Shown here one piece after another: positions 1 to 14,600 of a DNA stretch of 64,000 nucleotides (positions are counted from its first letter, which is position 1; each line of letters begins with the position of its first letter). Source of the DNA: Glandiceps talaboti (lineage: Eukaryota; Hemichordata; Enteropneusta; Spengelidae); NCBI RefSeq assembly GCF_964340395.1, contig NC_135556.1:735001-799000 (forward strand), read 5' to 3'. The notes under the pieces are model-generated. The model ran no database searches. It was not told where the DNA came from and saw only the letters and a program-made list of their open reading frames with translations. A program made the position numbers and the translations under genes.

Positions 1-987
1 ATGGATTAGATAACAGGTTGTATGGATTAAGGAGTAGGCTATGTGGATTAGGCATTACACTGTGGATTAAGTTATAGGCTACACAGATTAAGGAGTAAGT
101 TATGTGGATTAAGTATTACACAATGGATTAAATAGTAATTTACAAGAATTAAGCCATTCGCCATGTGGATTAAGTATTACACTATGGATTAGATAACAGG
201 TTGTATGGATTAAGCAGTAGGCTATGTGGATTAGGTATTACACTGTGGATTATGTTATAGGCTACACAGATTAAGGAGTAATTTATGTGGATTAAGTATT
301 ACACCATGGATTAAATAGTAATTTACAAGAATTAAGCCATTCACCATGTGGATTAAGTATTACGCTATTGATTAGATAACAGGTTGTATGGATTAAGCAG
401 TAGGCTATGTGGATTAGGTATTTCACTGTGGATTAAGTTATAGGCTACACAGATTAAGGAGTAAGTTATGTGGATTAAGGATTACACCATGGATTAAATA
501 GTAATTTACAAGAATTAAGCCATTTACCATGTGGATTAAGTATTACACTATGGATCAGATAACAGGTTGTATGGATTAAGGAGTAGGCTATGTGGATTAG
601 GTATTACACTGTGGATTAAGTTATAGGCTACACAAATTAAGGAGTAAGTTATGTGGATTAAGTATTCCACCATGGATTAAATAGTAATTTACAAGAATTA
701 AGCCATTCGCCATGTGGATTAAGTATTACACTATGGATTAGATAACAGGTTGTATGGATTAAGCAGTAGGCCATGTGGATTAGGTATTACACTGTGGATT
801 AAGTTATAGGCTACACAGATTAAGGAGTAAGTTATGTGGATTAAGTATTACACCATGGATTAAATAGTAATGTAAATGAACTAAGCCATTCGCCATGTGG
901 ATTAAGTATTACACTATGGATTAGATAACAGGTTGTATGGAATTAAGCAGTAGGCTATGTGGATTAAGTATTACACTATGGATTAAA
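1..987. repeat. 183-bp tandem repeat with nested 61-bp and 19-21-bp structure
   Basis: The landmark GGATTAGATAACAGG (or a one-base variant) recurs at 1, 184, 367, 550, 733 and 916, which is an exact 183-bp period over about 5.4 copies. Each unit is nine subunits of 19 or 21 bp, all carrying GGATTA or a close variant, in the order 21-21-19 three times. That makes three 61-bp blocks per 183-bp unit. The array probably continues to the left of the window. No coding potential is seen. Confidence 0.93.
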
Positions 988-1130
988 TATATAGATTGAT
1001 ACATATCATTTTTATGTAAATCATTTTTAAGTAAATTCATGGTGTTTTTTTTTAGCTTCAAATACTCGTATTGGTATGATTGACAATTAAACCACATAAA
1101 TTGCATGTTTCAAGGATTATTTAAACTGAC
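988..1130. other. Spacer between two repeat arrays
   Basis: AT-rich sequence between the 183-bp array and the next repeat pair. I see no gene or motif in it. Confidence 0.5.
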
Positions 1131-1507
1131 AGGTGCCGATAAGCACCCGTTTTTGGTTATATTTCAGTTGTGAGCACTGCTATTTTTTGAAATTGCCAGA
1201 TGTTGCCCTCTCCGAAAATATAAACTATTTAAAAAAACAATTGAAAATTGGTCAAGTTATGACACCTATTACTTCGGACAAAGGTTAGGGATTTTGAGAA
1301 TGTGTGAACCCTACATTTTGACAATGGCGCGGGCCGAAAAACGTCCTTTTTTGGTACTATAAGTCGGTTTTCAGTGGTGTAAACTGCTATTTTTGAAATT
1401 TTTAGATGTTGCCCTCTCCGAAAATATAAACTATTTAAAAAACAATTGAAAATTGGTCAAGTTATGACACCTATTACTTCGGACAAAGGTTAGGGATTTT
1501 GAGAATG
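1131..1507. repeat. Two diverged copies of a roughly 206-bp unit
   Basis: The stretch from GTTGCCCTCTCCG to GATTTTGAGAATG at about 1201-1301 is repeated almost exactly at 1407-1506, an offset of 206 bp. The first halves of the two copies are recognisably related but strongly diverged. The unit length is close to that of the adjacent satellite but the sequence is different. Confidence 0.8.
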
Positions 1508-2739
1508 AGCAGCTAGCCAAAGACGCATAATGTATTATACATTGCTATGTATGGCAACTAGCCAAAGACGCATACTTCATGACCCATGCAATTAAAACCC
1601 CTAAATATTTCAGATTGCTTTTTACACAGTTAATACACCAATAAGTGTAGTTTGTACTAGTGGTAGTAGCAAGATTCAATCTGCCTCTGCTTTGAAATAA
1701 AGATACCCATTTTAATATGACGCGTATCATGCATTGCTTTATATATGGCAGACAGCCAAAGAATCATACTTTATGACCCATGCAATTAAAACCCCTAAAT
1801 ATTTCAGGTTGCTTTTTACATAGTTAATACACCAATAAGTGTAGTCTGTACTAGTGGTAGTAGCAAGATTTAATCTGCCTCTGCTTTGAAATAAAGTTAC
1901 CCATTTTAATATGACGCTTGTCAATGTATAATATGATTGCTATGTATGGCAACTAGCCAAAGACGCATACTTTATGACCTATGCAATCAAAACCCCTAAA
2001 TATTTCAGATTGCTTTTTACACAGTTAATACACCAATAAGTGTAGTCTGTACTAGTGGTAGTAGCAAGATTCAATCTGCCTCTGCTTTGAAATAAAGATA
2101 CCCATTTTAATATGACGCGTATCATATCTATTAATTCCCTATGTATACATTGATATATATGGCAGTTAGCAAAGACGCATACTTTATGACCCATGCAATT
2201 AAAACACCTGAATATTTCAAATTGCTTTTTACATAGTTAATACAACATTAAGTGTAGTCTGTACTAGTGGTAGTAGCAAGATTCAATCTGCCTCTGCTTT
2301 GAAATAAAGATACCCATTTTAATATGACGCGTATCATATCTATTAATTCCCTATGTATACATTGATATATATGGCAGTTAGCAAAGACGCATACTAATTA
2401 TGACCCATGCAATTAAAACCCCTGAATATTTCAGATTGCTTTTCACACAGTTAATACACCAATAAGTGTAGTCTGTACTAGTGTTAGTAGCAAGATTCAA
2501 TCTGCCTTTGCTTTGAAATAAAAGTACCCATTTTTATATGACGCCTTATCATGCATTGCTTTATATATGGCAGCCAGACAAAGAAGCATACTTTATGACC
2601 CATGCAATTAAAACCCCAGAATATTTCAGGTTGCTTTTTACATAGTTAATACACCAATATGTGTAGTCTGTACTAGTGGTAGTAGCAAGATTCAATCTGC
2701 CTCTGCTTTGAAATAAAGTTACCCATATTTATATGACGC

Positions 2740-3481
2740 TCAGGTTAAGTAGAGACCACTCTGGGTTAAGTCAGAAAATATATGGATTTTTTGGCAAATT
2801 TTTGTGCACAGAATATCTGTTCACTGAGTTCAGTATATATTTGCACAAGTCCCTTTTGATCTATTAACTTTAAATTTGGAGAAAGTTTTGACGGAAAAAA
2901 TTTCTATTTTCATGTATGGCTAACAACTCATTTTAAGTTTCTGGTGAAACCTGAAATAGCTGGATATGATTTTAACTAGTGTTAGTATCTTATTTTCCTT
3001 CGATTTTCAAATGTGATATATAGTTACAAAGGTCTTTGCAAGATCTAACACATATATAAAAATTAAGTCTCTGTTGCCATGGAACCAAAAGTTATCGCGA
3101 AAACCCGTTTTTTGGTAAAAAACACCAAAAATTGAAATTGTGTCTACATGGTTCATTTTTGCAGAGTAGTCTAAGTTAATGTAATTGAACACTTTTCCAA
3201 ACTGTTTTTGATAGAATTTGCACTATTTTTACCAAAAATTTCATTTTTTGACCCAAAAGTCGGATTTTGACATTTGGTGACCTTTGACCCCTAAAATTTA
3301 CACTAACTATGATTGTCCTATAGAGATTATATTCTGTAAATTTAGTTTTGAAATTCCATCAGGAACACCTTTTTTTGGGCTGTTTTTGTATATAAAGAGG
3401 AAGGTGTGTTTCTAAACCACCAATGAGGGCGCTGTTCCTTTTTTTTATTTTGGGCTAATTTCAGGTCAAAAATTGTGATTA
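2740..3481. repeat. 742-bp non-satellite core inside the array, copy 1
   Basis: Unique AT-rich sequence embedded between satellite monomers and bracketed by ATATGACGC at 2731-2739 and 3482-3490. Because this 9-mer is also the normal monomer end, the bracket may be a target duplication or simply two monomer ends. No terminal inverted repeat is seen. It contains a DR1-type hexamer pair at 3278-3290 and GAGGGCGCTG near 3425. A near-identical copy lies at 6998-7740, and a diverged relative at 23862-24450. Confidence 0.8.
3278..3290 (-). promoter_or_regulatory. DR1-like nuclear receptor half-site pair
   Basis: TGACCTTTGACCC reads GGGTCA-A-AGGTCA on the minus strand, two nuclear-receptor hexamers spaced by one base. 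It matches the consensus used by RXR/HNF4-type receptors. Function in this repeat context is unknown. Confidence 0.35.
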
Positions 3482-3651
3482 ATATGACGCCTTATCATGC
3501 ATTGTTATATATGGCAGCCAGCCAAAGACGCATACTTTATGACCCATGCAATTAAAACCCCTGAATATTTCAGGTTGCTTTTTACATAGTTATAAATACA
3601 CCAATAAGTGTAGTCTGTACTAGTGGTAGTAAAAAGATTCAATCAGTATAT

Positions 3652-4400
3652 ACTGTTAAGTTTGGATACCCATTTCTGTATGACCCGTCTGCATACATAC
3701 GAATTGCCCGTGTATTACTATATGGGAGAGTGATGATGCATATATTATGAGCTGTTTAATCCAAACCCCTGTATATTTAAGGTTGCTATTTTCAGAGTTA
3801 ATATATCATTAAGTGTAGTATGTACTAGTTGCAGTATTAAGATTCAAACAGTAACTACTGTGAAGTTTGGATATCCATTTCTGTATGACCACTCTGCATA
3901 CATACGAATTGCTCATGTATTACTATACGGGAGCGATAATGCATATATTATGAGCTTTCCAATCCAAACCCCTGTATATTTAAGGTTGCTATTTTCAGAG
4001 TTAATATATCATTAAGTGTAGTATGTACTAGTGGCAGTATTAAGATTCAATCAGTATATACTGTCAAGTTTGGATACCCATTTCTGTATGACCCGTCTGC
4101 ACCCTTACATATACATACGAATTACCCATGTATTACTATACGAGAGCGATGATGCATATATTATCAGCTGTTTAATCAAAACCCCTGTATATTAAAGGTT
4201 GCTATTTTAATAGTTAATGTATCAGTAAGTGTAGTATGTAGTAGTGGCAGTATTAAGATTCAATCAGTATCTACTGTCAAGTTTGGCTAGGCATTTCTAT
4301 TTGACGCGTGGTACCATTATATTACCCAGCATGAATGGGGCAGTGAAGATGCATATATTTTGAGCTGTCCAATCCAAACCCTGTATATTTAAAGATGCTT
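3652..4400 (-). repeat. Diverged satellite subfamily (type B), copy 1
   Basis: About four monomers recognisably related to the 209-bp satellite but strongly diverged, with landmarks CAGTATATACTGT, AAGTTTGGATACCC and TGCATATATTATGAGCTG. The CAGTAnnTACTG landmark recurs at 3652, 3850, 4052 and 4265, so spacing ranges from 198 to 213 bp. This is an older or separate subfamily caught inside the array. Confidence 0.82.
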
Positions 4401-6997
4401 TTTACACAGTTAATATATCAATAAGTGTAGTCTGTACTAGTGGTTGTAGCAAGATTCAATCTGCCTCTGCTTTGAAATAAAGATACCCATTTTAATATGA
4501 CGCATATAATATGTATTAATTCACTAAGTATACATTGCTATATATGGCAGCTAGCCAAAGATGCATACTTTATGACCCATGCAATTAAAACCCCTGAATA
4601 TTTCAGATTGCTTTTTACACAGTTAATACACCAATAAGTGTAGTCTGTACTAGTAGTAGTTCCAAGATTCAATCTGCCTCTGCTTTGAAATAAAGTTACC
4701 CATTTTAATATGACGCGCATTATGTATATTCCCTATGTATACATTGCTATATATGGCAGCTAGCCAAAGACGCATACTTTATGACCCATGCAATTAAAAC
4801 CCCTGAATATTTCAGATTGCTTTTTACACAGTTAATACACCAATAAGTGTAGTCTGTACTAGTAGTAGTTCCAAGATTCAATCTGCCTCTGCTTTGAAAT
4901 AAAGTTACCCATTTTAATATGACGCGTATCATGTATATTCCCTATGTATACATTGCTATATATGGCAGCTAGCCAAAGACGCATACTTTATGACCCATGC
5001 AATTAAAACCCCTGAATATTTCAGGTTGCTTTTTAGACAGTTAATACACCAATAAGTGTAGTCTGTACTAGTGGTAGTAGCAAGATTCAATCTGCATCTG
5101 CTTTGAAATAAAGGTACCAATTTTAATATGACGCGTATCATGTATATTCCCTATGTATACATTGCTATATATGGCAGCTAGCCAAAGACGCATACTTTAT
5201 GACCCATGCAATCAAAACTCCTGCATATTTCAGGTTGCTTTTTACACAGTTAATACAACATTAAGTGTAGTCTGTACTAGTGGTAGTAGCAAGATTCAAT
5301 CTGCCTCTGCTTTGAAATAAAGATACCCATTTTAATATGACGCGTATCATATCTATTAATTCCCTATGTATACATTGATATATATGGCAGTTAGCAAAGA
5401 CGCATACTAATTATGACCCATGCAATTAAAACCCCTGAATATTTCAGGTTTCTTTTTCCACAGTTAATACACCAATAAGTGTAGTCTGTACTAGTGGTAG
5501 TAGCAAGATTCAATCTGCCTCTGCTTTGAAATAAAGTTACCCATTTTAATATGACGCGTATCATATCCCTATGTATACATTGTTATATATGGCAGCTAGC
5601 CAAAGACGCATACTTTATGACCCATGCAATTAAAACCCCTGAATATTTCAGGTTGCTTTTTACACAGTTAATACACCAATAAGTGTAGTCTGTACTAGTT
5701 GTAGTAGCTAGATTAAATCTGCCTCAGCTTTGAAATAAAAAATACCCATTTTAATATGACGCCTTATCATGCATTACAATGCTTTATATATGGCAGCCAG
5801 CCAAAGAATCATACTTTATGACCGATGCAATTAAAACCCCTAAATATTTCAGGTTGCTTTTTACATAGTTAATACACCGATAAGTATAGTCTGTACTAGT
5901 GGTATTAGCTAGCTTCAATCTGCCTCTGATTTGAAATAAAATTACCCATTTTAATATGATGCGTAACATGTATATTCCCTATGTATACATTGCTATATAT
6001 GGCAGCTAGCGAAAGACGCATACTTTATGACCCATGCAATTTAAACCCCTGAATATTTCAGGTTGCTTTTTACACAGTTAATACACCAATAAGTTTAGTC
6101 TGTACTAGTGGTAGTAGCAAGATTCAGTCTGCCTCTGCTTTGAAATAAAGTTACCCATTTTAATATGACGCGTATCATGTATAATTCCCTATGTATACAT
6201 TGTTAAATATGGCAGCTATAGCCAAAGACGCATACTTTATGACCCATGCAATTAAAACCCCTGAATATTTCAGATTGCTTTTTACACAGTTAATACAACA
6301 ATAAGTTTAGTCTGTACTAGTGGTAGTAGCAAGATTCAATCTGCCTATGCTTTGAAATAAAGTTACCCATTTTAATATGACACGTATCATCTATATTCCC
6401 TATGTATACATTGCTATATATGGCAGCTAGCCAAAGACGCATACTTTATGACCCATGCAATTAAAACCCCAGAATATTTCAGGTTGCTTTTTACACAGTT
6501 AATACACCAATAAGTGTAGTCTGTACTAGTTGTAGTAGCAAGATTCAATCTGCCTCAGCTTTGAAATAAAAAATACCCATTTTAATATGACGCCTTATCA
6601 TGCATTGCTTTATATATTGCAGCTAGCCAAATAATCATACTTTATGACCGATGCAATTAAAACCCCTAAATATTTCAGGTTGCTTTTTACATAGTTAATA
6701 CACCAATAAGTATAGACTGTACTAGTGGTAGTAGCATGGTTCAATCTGCCTCTGCTTTGAAATAAAGTTACCCATTTTAATATGACGCGTATCATGTATA
6801 TTCCCTATGTATACATTGCTATATATGGCAGCTAGCCAAAGACGCATACTTTATGACCCATGCAATTAAAACCCCAGAATATTTCAGGTTGCTTTTTACA
6901 TAGTTAATACACCAATATGTGTAGTCTGTACTAGTGGTAGTAGCAAGATTCAATCTGCCTCTGCTTTGAAATAAAGTTACCCATATTTATATGACGC

Positions 6998-7740
6998 TCA
7001 GGTTAAGTAGAGACCACTCTGGGCTAAGTCAGAAAATATATGGATTTTTTGGCAAATTTTTGTGCACAGAATATCTGTTCACTGAGTTCAGTATATATTT
7101 GCACAAGTCCCTTTTGATCTATTAACTTTAAATTTGGAGAAAGTTTTGACGGAAAAAATTTCTATTTTCATGTATGGCTAACAACTCATTTTAAGTTTCT
7201 GGTGAAACCTGAAATAGCTGGATATGATTTTAACTAGTGTTAGTATCTTATTTTCCTTCGATTTTCAAATGTGATATATAGTTACAAAGGTCTTTGCAAG
7301 AACTAACACATATATAAAAATTAAGTCTCTGTTGCCATGGAACCAAAAGTTATCGCGAAAACCCGTTTTTTGGTAAAAAACACCAAAAATTGAAATTGTG
7401 TCTACATGGTTCATTTTTGCAGAGTAGTCTAAGTTAATGTAATTGAACACTTTTCCAAACTGTTTTTGATAGAATTTGCACTATTTTTTCCAAAAATTTC
7501 ATTTTTTGACCCAAAAGTCGGATTTTGACATTTGGTGACCTTTGACCCCTAAAATTTACACTAACTATGATTGTCCTATAGAGATTATATTCTGTAAATT
7601 TAGTTTTGAAATTCCATCAGGAACACCTTTTTTTGGGCTGTTTTTGTATATAAAGAGGAAGGTGTGTTTCTAAACCACCAATGAGGGCGCTGTTCCTTTT
7701 TTTTTATTTTGGGCTAATTTCAGGTCAAAAATTGTGATTA
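6998..7740. repeat. Non-satellite core inside the array, copy 2
   Basis: Nearly identical to 2740-3481 at a constant offset of 4258 bp, with only scattered substitutions and one extra T in a poly-T run. It therefore spread with its flanking monomers in one recent block duplication. The DR1-like pair is conserved at 7536-7548. Confidence 0.9.
7536..7548 (-). promoter_or_regulatory. DR1-like pair, copy in second core
   Basis: The same TGACCTTTGACCC as at 3278, carried along by the 4258-bp duplication. Confidence 0.35.
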
Positions 7741-7909
7741 ATATGACGCCTTATCATGCATTGTTATATATGGCAGCCAGCCAAAGACGCATACTTTATG
7801 ACCCATGCAATTAAAACCCCTGAATATTTCAGGTTGCTTTTTACATAGTTATAAATACACCAATAAGTGTAGTCTGTACTAGTGGTAGTAAAAAGATTCA
7901 ATCAGTATA

Positions 7910-8658
7910 TACTGTTAAGTTTGGATACCCATTTCTGTATGACCCGTCTGCATACATACGAATTGCCCGTGTATTACTATATGGGAGAGTGATGATGCAT
8001 ATATTATGAGCTGTTTAATCCAAACCCCTGTATATTTAAGGTTGCTATTTTCAGAGTTAATATATCATTAAGTGTAGTATGTACTAGTTGCAGTATTAAG
8101 ATTCAAACAGTATCTACTGTGAAGTTTGGATATCCATTTCTGTATGACCACTCTGCATACATACGAATTGCCCATGTATTACTATACGGGAGCGATAATG
8201 CATATATTATGAGCTTTCCAATCCAAACCCCTGTATATTTAAGGTTGCTATTTTCAGAGTTAATATATCATTAAGTGTAGTATGTACTAGTGGCAGTATT
8301 AAGATTCAATCAGTATATACTGTCAAGTTTGGATACCCATTTCTGTATGACCCGTCTGCACCCTTACATATACATACGAATTACCCATGTATTACTATAC
8401 GAGAGCGATGATGCATATATTATCAGCTGTTTAATCAAAACCCCTGTATATTAAAGGTTGCTATTTTAATAGTTAATGTATCAGTAAGTGTAGTATGTAG
8501 TAGTGGCAGTATTAAGATTCAATCAGTATCTACTGTCAAGTTTGGCTAGGCATTTCTATTTGACGCGTGGTACCATTATATTACCCAGCATGAATGGGGC
8601 AGTGAAGATGCATATATTTTGAGCTGTCCAATCCAAACCCTGTATATTTAAAGTTGCT
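7910..8658 (-). repeat. Diverged satellite subfamily (type B), copy 2
   Basis: Duplicate of 3652-4400 at the same 4258-bp offset, with the four type-B monomers preserved in order. Confidence 0.85.
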
Positions 8659-11600
8659 TTTTACACAGTTAATATATCAATAAGTGTAGTCTGTACTAGT
8701 GGTTGTAGCAAGATTCAATCTGCCTCTGCTTTGAAATAAAGATACCCATTTTAATATGACGCATATAATATGTATTAATTCACTAAGTATACATTGCTAT
8801 ATATGGCAGCTAGCCAAAGATGCAAACTTTATGACCCATGCAATTAAAACCCCTGAATATTTCAGATTGCTTTTTACACAGTTAATACACCAATAAGTGT
8901 AGTCTGTACTAGTAGTAGTTCCAAGATTCAATCTGCCTCTGCTTTGAAATAAAGTTACCCATTTTAATATGACGCGTATTATGTATATTCCCTATGTATA
9001 CATTGCTATATATGGCAGCTAGCCAAAGACGCATACTTTATGACCCATGCAATTAAAACCCCTGAATATTTCAGATTGCTTTTTACACAGTTAATACACC
9101 AATAAGTATAGTCTGTACTAGTAGTAGTAGCAAGATTCAATCTGCCTCAGCTTTGAAATAAAAAATACCCATTTTAATATGACGCCTTATCATGCTTTGC
9201 TTTATATATGGCAGCCAGCCAAAGAATCATACTTTATGACCCATGCAATTAAAACCCCTTTATATTTCAGGTTTCTTTTTACACAGTTAATACACCAATC
9301 AGTGTAGTCTGTACTAGTGGTAGTAGCAAGATTCAATCTGCCTTTGCTTTGAAATAAAGATACCCATTTTAATATGACGCGTATCATATCTATTAATTCC
9401 CTATGTATACATTGATATATATGGCAGTTAGCAAAGACGCATACTTTATGACCCATGCAATTAAAACCCCTGAATATTTCAGATTCCTTTTTGCATAGTT
9501 AATACACCAATCAGTGTAGTCTGTACTAGTGGTAGTAGCAAGATTCAATCTGCCTCTGCTTTGAAATAAAGTTACCCATTTTAATATGACGCGTATCATG
9601 TATATTCCCTATGTATACATTGCTATATATGGCAGCGAGCCAAAGACGCGTACTTTATGACCCATGCAATTAAAACCCCTGAATATTTCAGGTTGCTTTT
9701 TACACAGTTAATACACCAATAAGTGTAGTCTGTACTAGTGGTAGTAGCAAGATTCAATCTGCCTCTGGTTTGAAATAAAATTACCCATTTTAATATGACG
9801 CGTATCATATGTATAATTGCCTATGTACACATTGCTATATATGGCAGCTATAGCCAAAGACGCATACTTTATGACCCATGCAATTAAAACCCCTGAATAT
9901 TTCAGGTTTCTTTTTCCACAATTAATACACCAATAAGTGTAGTCTGTACTAGTGGTAGTAGCAAGATTCAATCTGCCTCTGCTTTGAAATAAAGTTACCC
10001 ATTTTAATATGACGCGTATCATATCCCTATGTATACATTGTTATATATGGCAGCTAGCCAAAGACGCATACTTTATGACCCATGCAATTAAAACCCCTGA
10101 ATATTTCAGGTTGCTTTTTACACAGTTAATACACCAATAAGTGTAGTCTGTACTAGTTGTAGTAGCTAGATTAAATCTGCCTCAGCTTTGAAATAAAAAA
10201 TACCCATTTTAATATGACGCCTTATCATGCATTACAATTCTTTATATATGGCAGCCAGCCAAAGAATCATACTTTATGACCGATGCAATTAAAACCCCTA
10301 AATATTTCAGGTTGCTTTTTACATAGTTAATACACCGATAAGTATAGTCTGTACTAGTGGTATTAGCAAGCTTCAATCTGCCTCTGGTTTGAAATAAAAT
10401 TACCCATTTTAATATGATGCGTAACATGTATATTCCCTATGTATACATTGCTATATATGGCAGCTAGCGAAAGACGCATACTTTATGACCCATGCAATTA
10501 AAACCCCTGAATATTTCAGGTTGCTTTTTACACAGTTAATACACCAATACGTTTAGTCTGTACTAGTGGTAGCAGCAAGATTCAGTCTGCCTCTGCTTTG
10601 AAATAAAGTTACCCATTTTAATATGACGCGTATCATGTATAATTCCCTATGTATACATTGTTAAATATGGCAGCTATAGCCAAAGACGCATACTTTATGA
10701 CCCATGCAATTAAAACCCCTGAATATTTCAGATTGCTTTTTACACAGTTAATACAACAATAAGTTTAGTCTGTACTAGTGGTAGTAGCAAGATTCAATCT
10801 GCCTCTGCTTTGAAATAAAGTTACCCATTTTAATATGACACGTATCATCTATATTCCCTATGTATACATTGCTATATATGGCAGCTAGCCAAAGACGCAT
10901 ACTTTATGACCCATGCAATTAAAACCCCAGAATATTTCAGGTTGCTTTTTACACAGTTAATACACCAATAAGTGTAGTCTGTACTAGTTGTAGTAGCAAG
11001 ATTCAATCTGCCTCAGCTTTGAAATAAAAAATACCCATTTTAATATGACGCCTTATCATGCATTGCTTTATATATTGCAGCTAGCCAAACAATCATACTT
11101 TATGACCGATGCAATTAAAACCCCTAAATATTTCAGGTTGCTTTTTACATAGTTAATACACCAATAAGTATAGACTGTACTAGTGTTAGTAGCATGGTTC
11201 AATCTGCCTCTGCTTTGAAATAAAGTTACCCATTTTAATATGACGCGTATCATGTATATTCCCTATGTATACATTGCTATATATGGCAGCTAGCCAAAGA
11301 CGCATACTTTATGACCCATGCAATTAAAACCTCAGAGTATTTCAGGTTGCTTTTTGCACAGTTAATACACCAATAAGTGTAGTCTGTACTAGTGGTAGTA
11401 GCAAGATTCAATCTGCCTCTGCTTTGAAATAAAGTTACCCATTTTAATATGACGCGTATCATGTATAATTCCCTATGTTTACATTGTTATATATGGCAGC
11501 TATAGCCAAATACGCATACTTTATGACCCATGCAATTAAAACCCCTGAATATCTCAGGTTGCTTTTTACACAGTTAATACACTAATAAGTATAGTCTGTA

Positions 11601-14600
11601 CTAGTGGTAGTAGCAAGATTCAATCTGCCTCTGCTTTGAAATAAAGTTACCCATTTTAATATGACGCGCGTATCATATATAATTCCCTATGTACACATTG
11701 TTATATGGCAGCTATAGCCAAAGACGCATACTTTATGACCCATGCAATTAAAATCCCTGAATATTTCAGGTTTCTTTTTACACAGTTAATACACCAATAA
11801 GTGTAGTCTGTACTAGTGGTAGTAGCAAGATTCAATCTGCCTCTGCTTTGAAATAAAATTACCCATTTTAATATGACGTGTATCATATGTATAATTCCCT
11901 ATGTATCCACATTGTTATATATAGCCAAAGACGCATACTTTATGACCCATGCAATTAAAACCCCTGAATATCTCAGGTTGCTTTTTACACAGTAAATACA
12001 CCAATAAGTGTAGTCTGTACTAGTGGTAGTAGCAAGATTCAATCTGCCTCTGCTTTGAAATAAAATTACCCATTTTAATATGACGCGTATCATGTATAAT
12101 TCCCTATGTATACATTGCTATATATGGCAGCTATAGCCAAAGACGCATACTTTATGACCCATGCAATTAAAACCCCTGAATATTTCAGGTTTCTTTTTAC
12201 ACAGTTAATACACCAACAAGTATAATCTGTACTAGTGGTAGTAGCAAGATTCAATCTGCCTCTACTTTGAAATAAAGATACCCATTTTAATATGACGCGT
12301 ATCATATCTATTAATTCCCTATGTATACATTGATATATTTGGCAGTTAGCAAAGACGCATACTTTATGACCCATGCAATTAAAACCCCTGAATCTTTCAG
12401 ATTGCTTTTCACACAGTTAATACACCAATAAGTGTAGTCTGTACTAGTGGTAGTAGCAAGATTCAATCTGCCTCTGCTTTGAAATAAAGTTACCTATTTT
12501 AATATGACGCGTATCATGTATAATTCCCTATGTATACATTGTTAAACATGACAGCTATAGCCAAAGACGCATACTTTATGACCCATGCAATTAAAACCCC
12601 TGAATATTTCAGGTTGATTTTTACACAGTTAATACACCAATAAGTGTAGTCTGTGCTAATCGTAGTAGCAAGATTCAATCTGCCTCTGCTTTGAAATAAA
12701 GTTACCCATTTTAATATGACGCGTATCATCTATATTCCCTATGTATACATTGCAATATATATCAGCTAGCCAAAGACGCATACTTTATGACCCATGCAAT
12801 TAAAACCCCAGAATATTTCAGGTTGCTTTTTACACAGTTAATACACCAATAAGTGTAGTCAGTACTAGTGGTAGTAGCAAGATTCAATCTCAGACTGCCT
12901 CTGCTTTGAAATAAAGTTACCCATTTTAATATGACGCGTATCATATCCCTATGTATACATTGTACGGCAGCTAGCCAAAGACGCATACTTTATGACCCAT
13001 GCAATTAAAACCCCTGAATATTTCAGGTTGCTTTTTACACAGTTAATACACCAATAAGTGTAGTCTGTACTAGTTGTAGTAGCAAGATTCAATCTGCCTC
13101 AGCTTTGAAATAAAAAATACCCATTTTAATATGACGTCGCCTTATCATGCATTGCTTTATATATGGCAGCTAGCCAAAGAATGATACTTTATGACCCATG
13201 CAATTAAAACCCCTAAATATTTCATGTTGCTTTTTACATAGTTAATACACCAATAAGTATAGTCTGTACTAGTGGTAGTAGCAAGATTCAATCTGCCTCT
13301 GCTTTGAAATAAAGTTACCCATTTTAATATGACACGTATCATGTATATTCCCTATGTATACATTGCTATATATGGCAGCTAGCCAGAGACGCATACTTTA
13401 TGACCCATGCAATTAAAACCCCAGAATATTTCAGGTTGCTTTTTACACAGTTAATACACCAATAAGTGTAGTCTGTACTAGTTGTAGTAGCAAGATTCAA
13501 TCTGCCTCAGCTTTGAAATAAAAAATACCCATTTTAATATGACGCCTCATACTTTATGACCGATGCAATTAAAACCCCTAAATATTTCAGGTTGCTTTTT
13601 ACATAGTTAATACACCGATAAGTATAGTCTGTACTAGTGGTATTAGCTAGCTTCAATCTGCCTCTGGTTTGAAATAAAATTACCCATTTTAATATGATGC
13701 GTAACATGTATATTCCCTATGTATACATTGCTATATATGGCAGCTAGCGAAAGACGCATACTTTATGACCCATGCAATTTAAACCCCTGAATATTTCAGG
13801 TTGCTTTTTACACAGTTAATACACCAATAAGTTTAGTCTGTACTAGTGGTAGTAGCAAGATTCAGTCTGCCTCTGCTTTGAAATAAAGTTACCCATTTTA
13901 ATATGACGCGTATCATGTATAATTCCCTATGTATACATTGTTAAATATGGCAGCTATAGCCAAAGACGCATACTTTATGACCCATGCAATTAAAACCCCT
14001 GAATATTTCAGATTGCTTTTTACACAGTTAATACAACAATAAGTTTAGTCTGTACTAGTGGTAGTAGCAAGATTCAATCTGCCTCTGCTTTGAAATAAAG
14101 TTACCCATTTTAATATGACACGTATCATCTATATTCCCTATGTATACATTGCTATATATGGCAGCTAGCCAAAGACGCATACTTTATGACCCATGCAATT
14201 AAAACCCCAGAATATTTCAGGTTGCTTTTTACACAGTTAATACACCAATAAGTGTAGTCTGTACTAGTTGTAGTAGCAAGATTCAATCTGCCTCAGCTTT
14301 GAAATAAAAAATACCCATTTTAATATGACGCCTTATCATGCATTGCTTTATATATTGCAGCTAGCCAAATAATCATACTTTATGACCGATGCAATTAAAA
14401 CCCCTAAATATTTCAGGTTGCTTTTTACATAGTTAATACACCAATAAGTATAGACTGTACTAGTGGTAGTAGCATGGTTCAATCTGCCTCTGCTTTGAAA
14501 TAAAGTTACCCATTTTAATATGACGCGTATCATGTATATTCCCTATGTATACATTGTTATATATGGCAGCTAGCCAAAGACGCATACTTTATGACCCATG

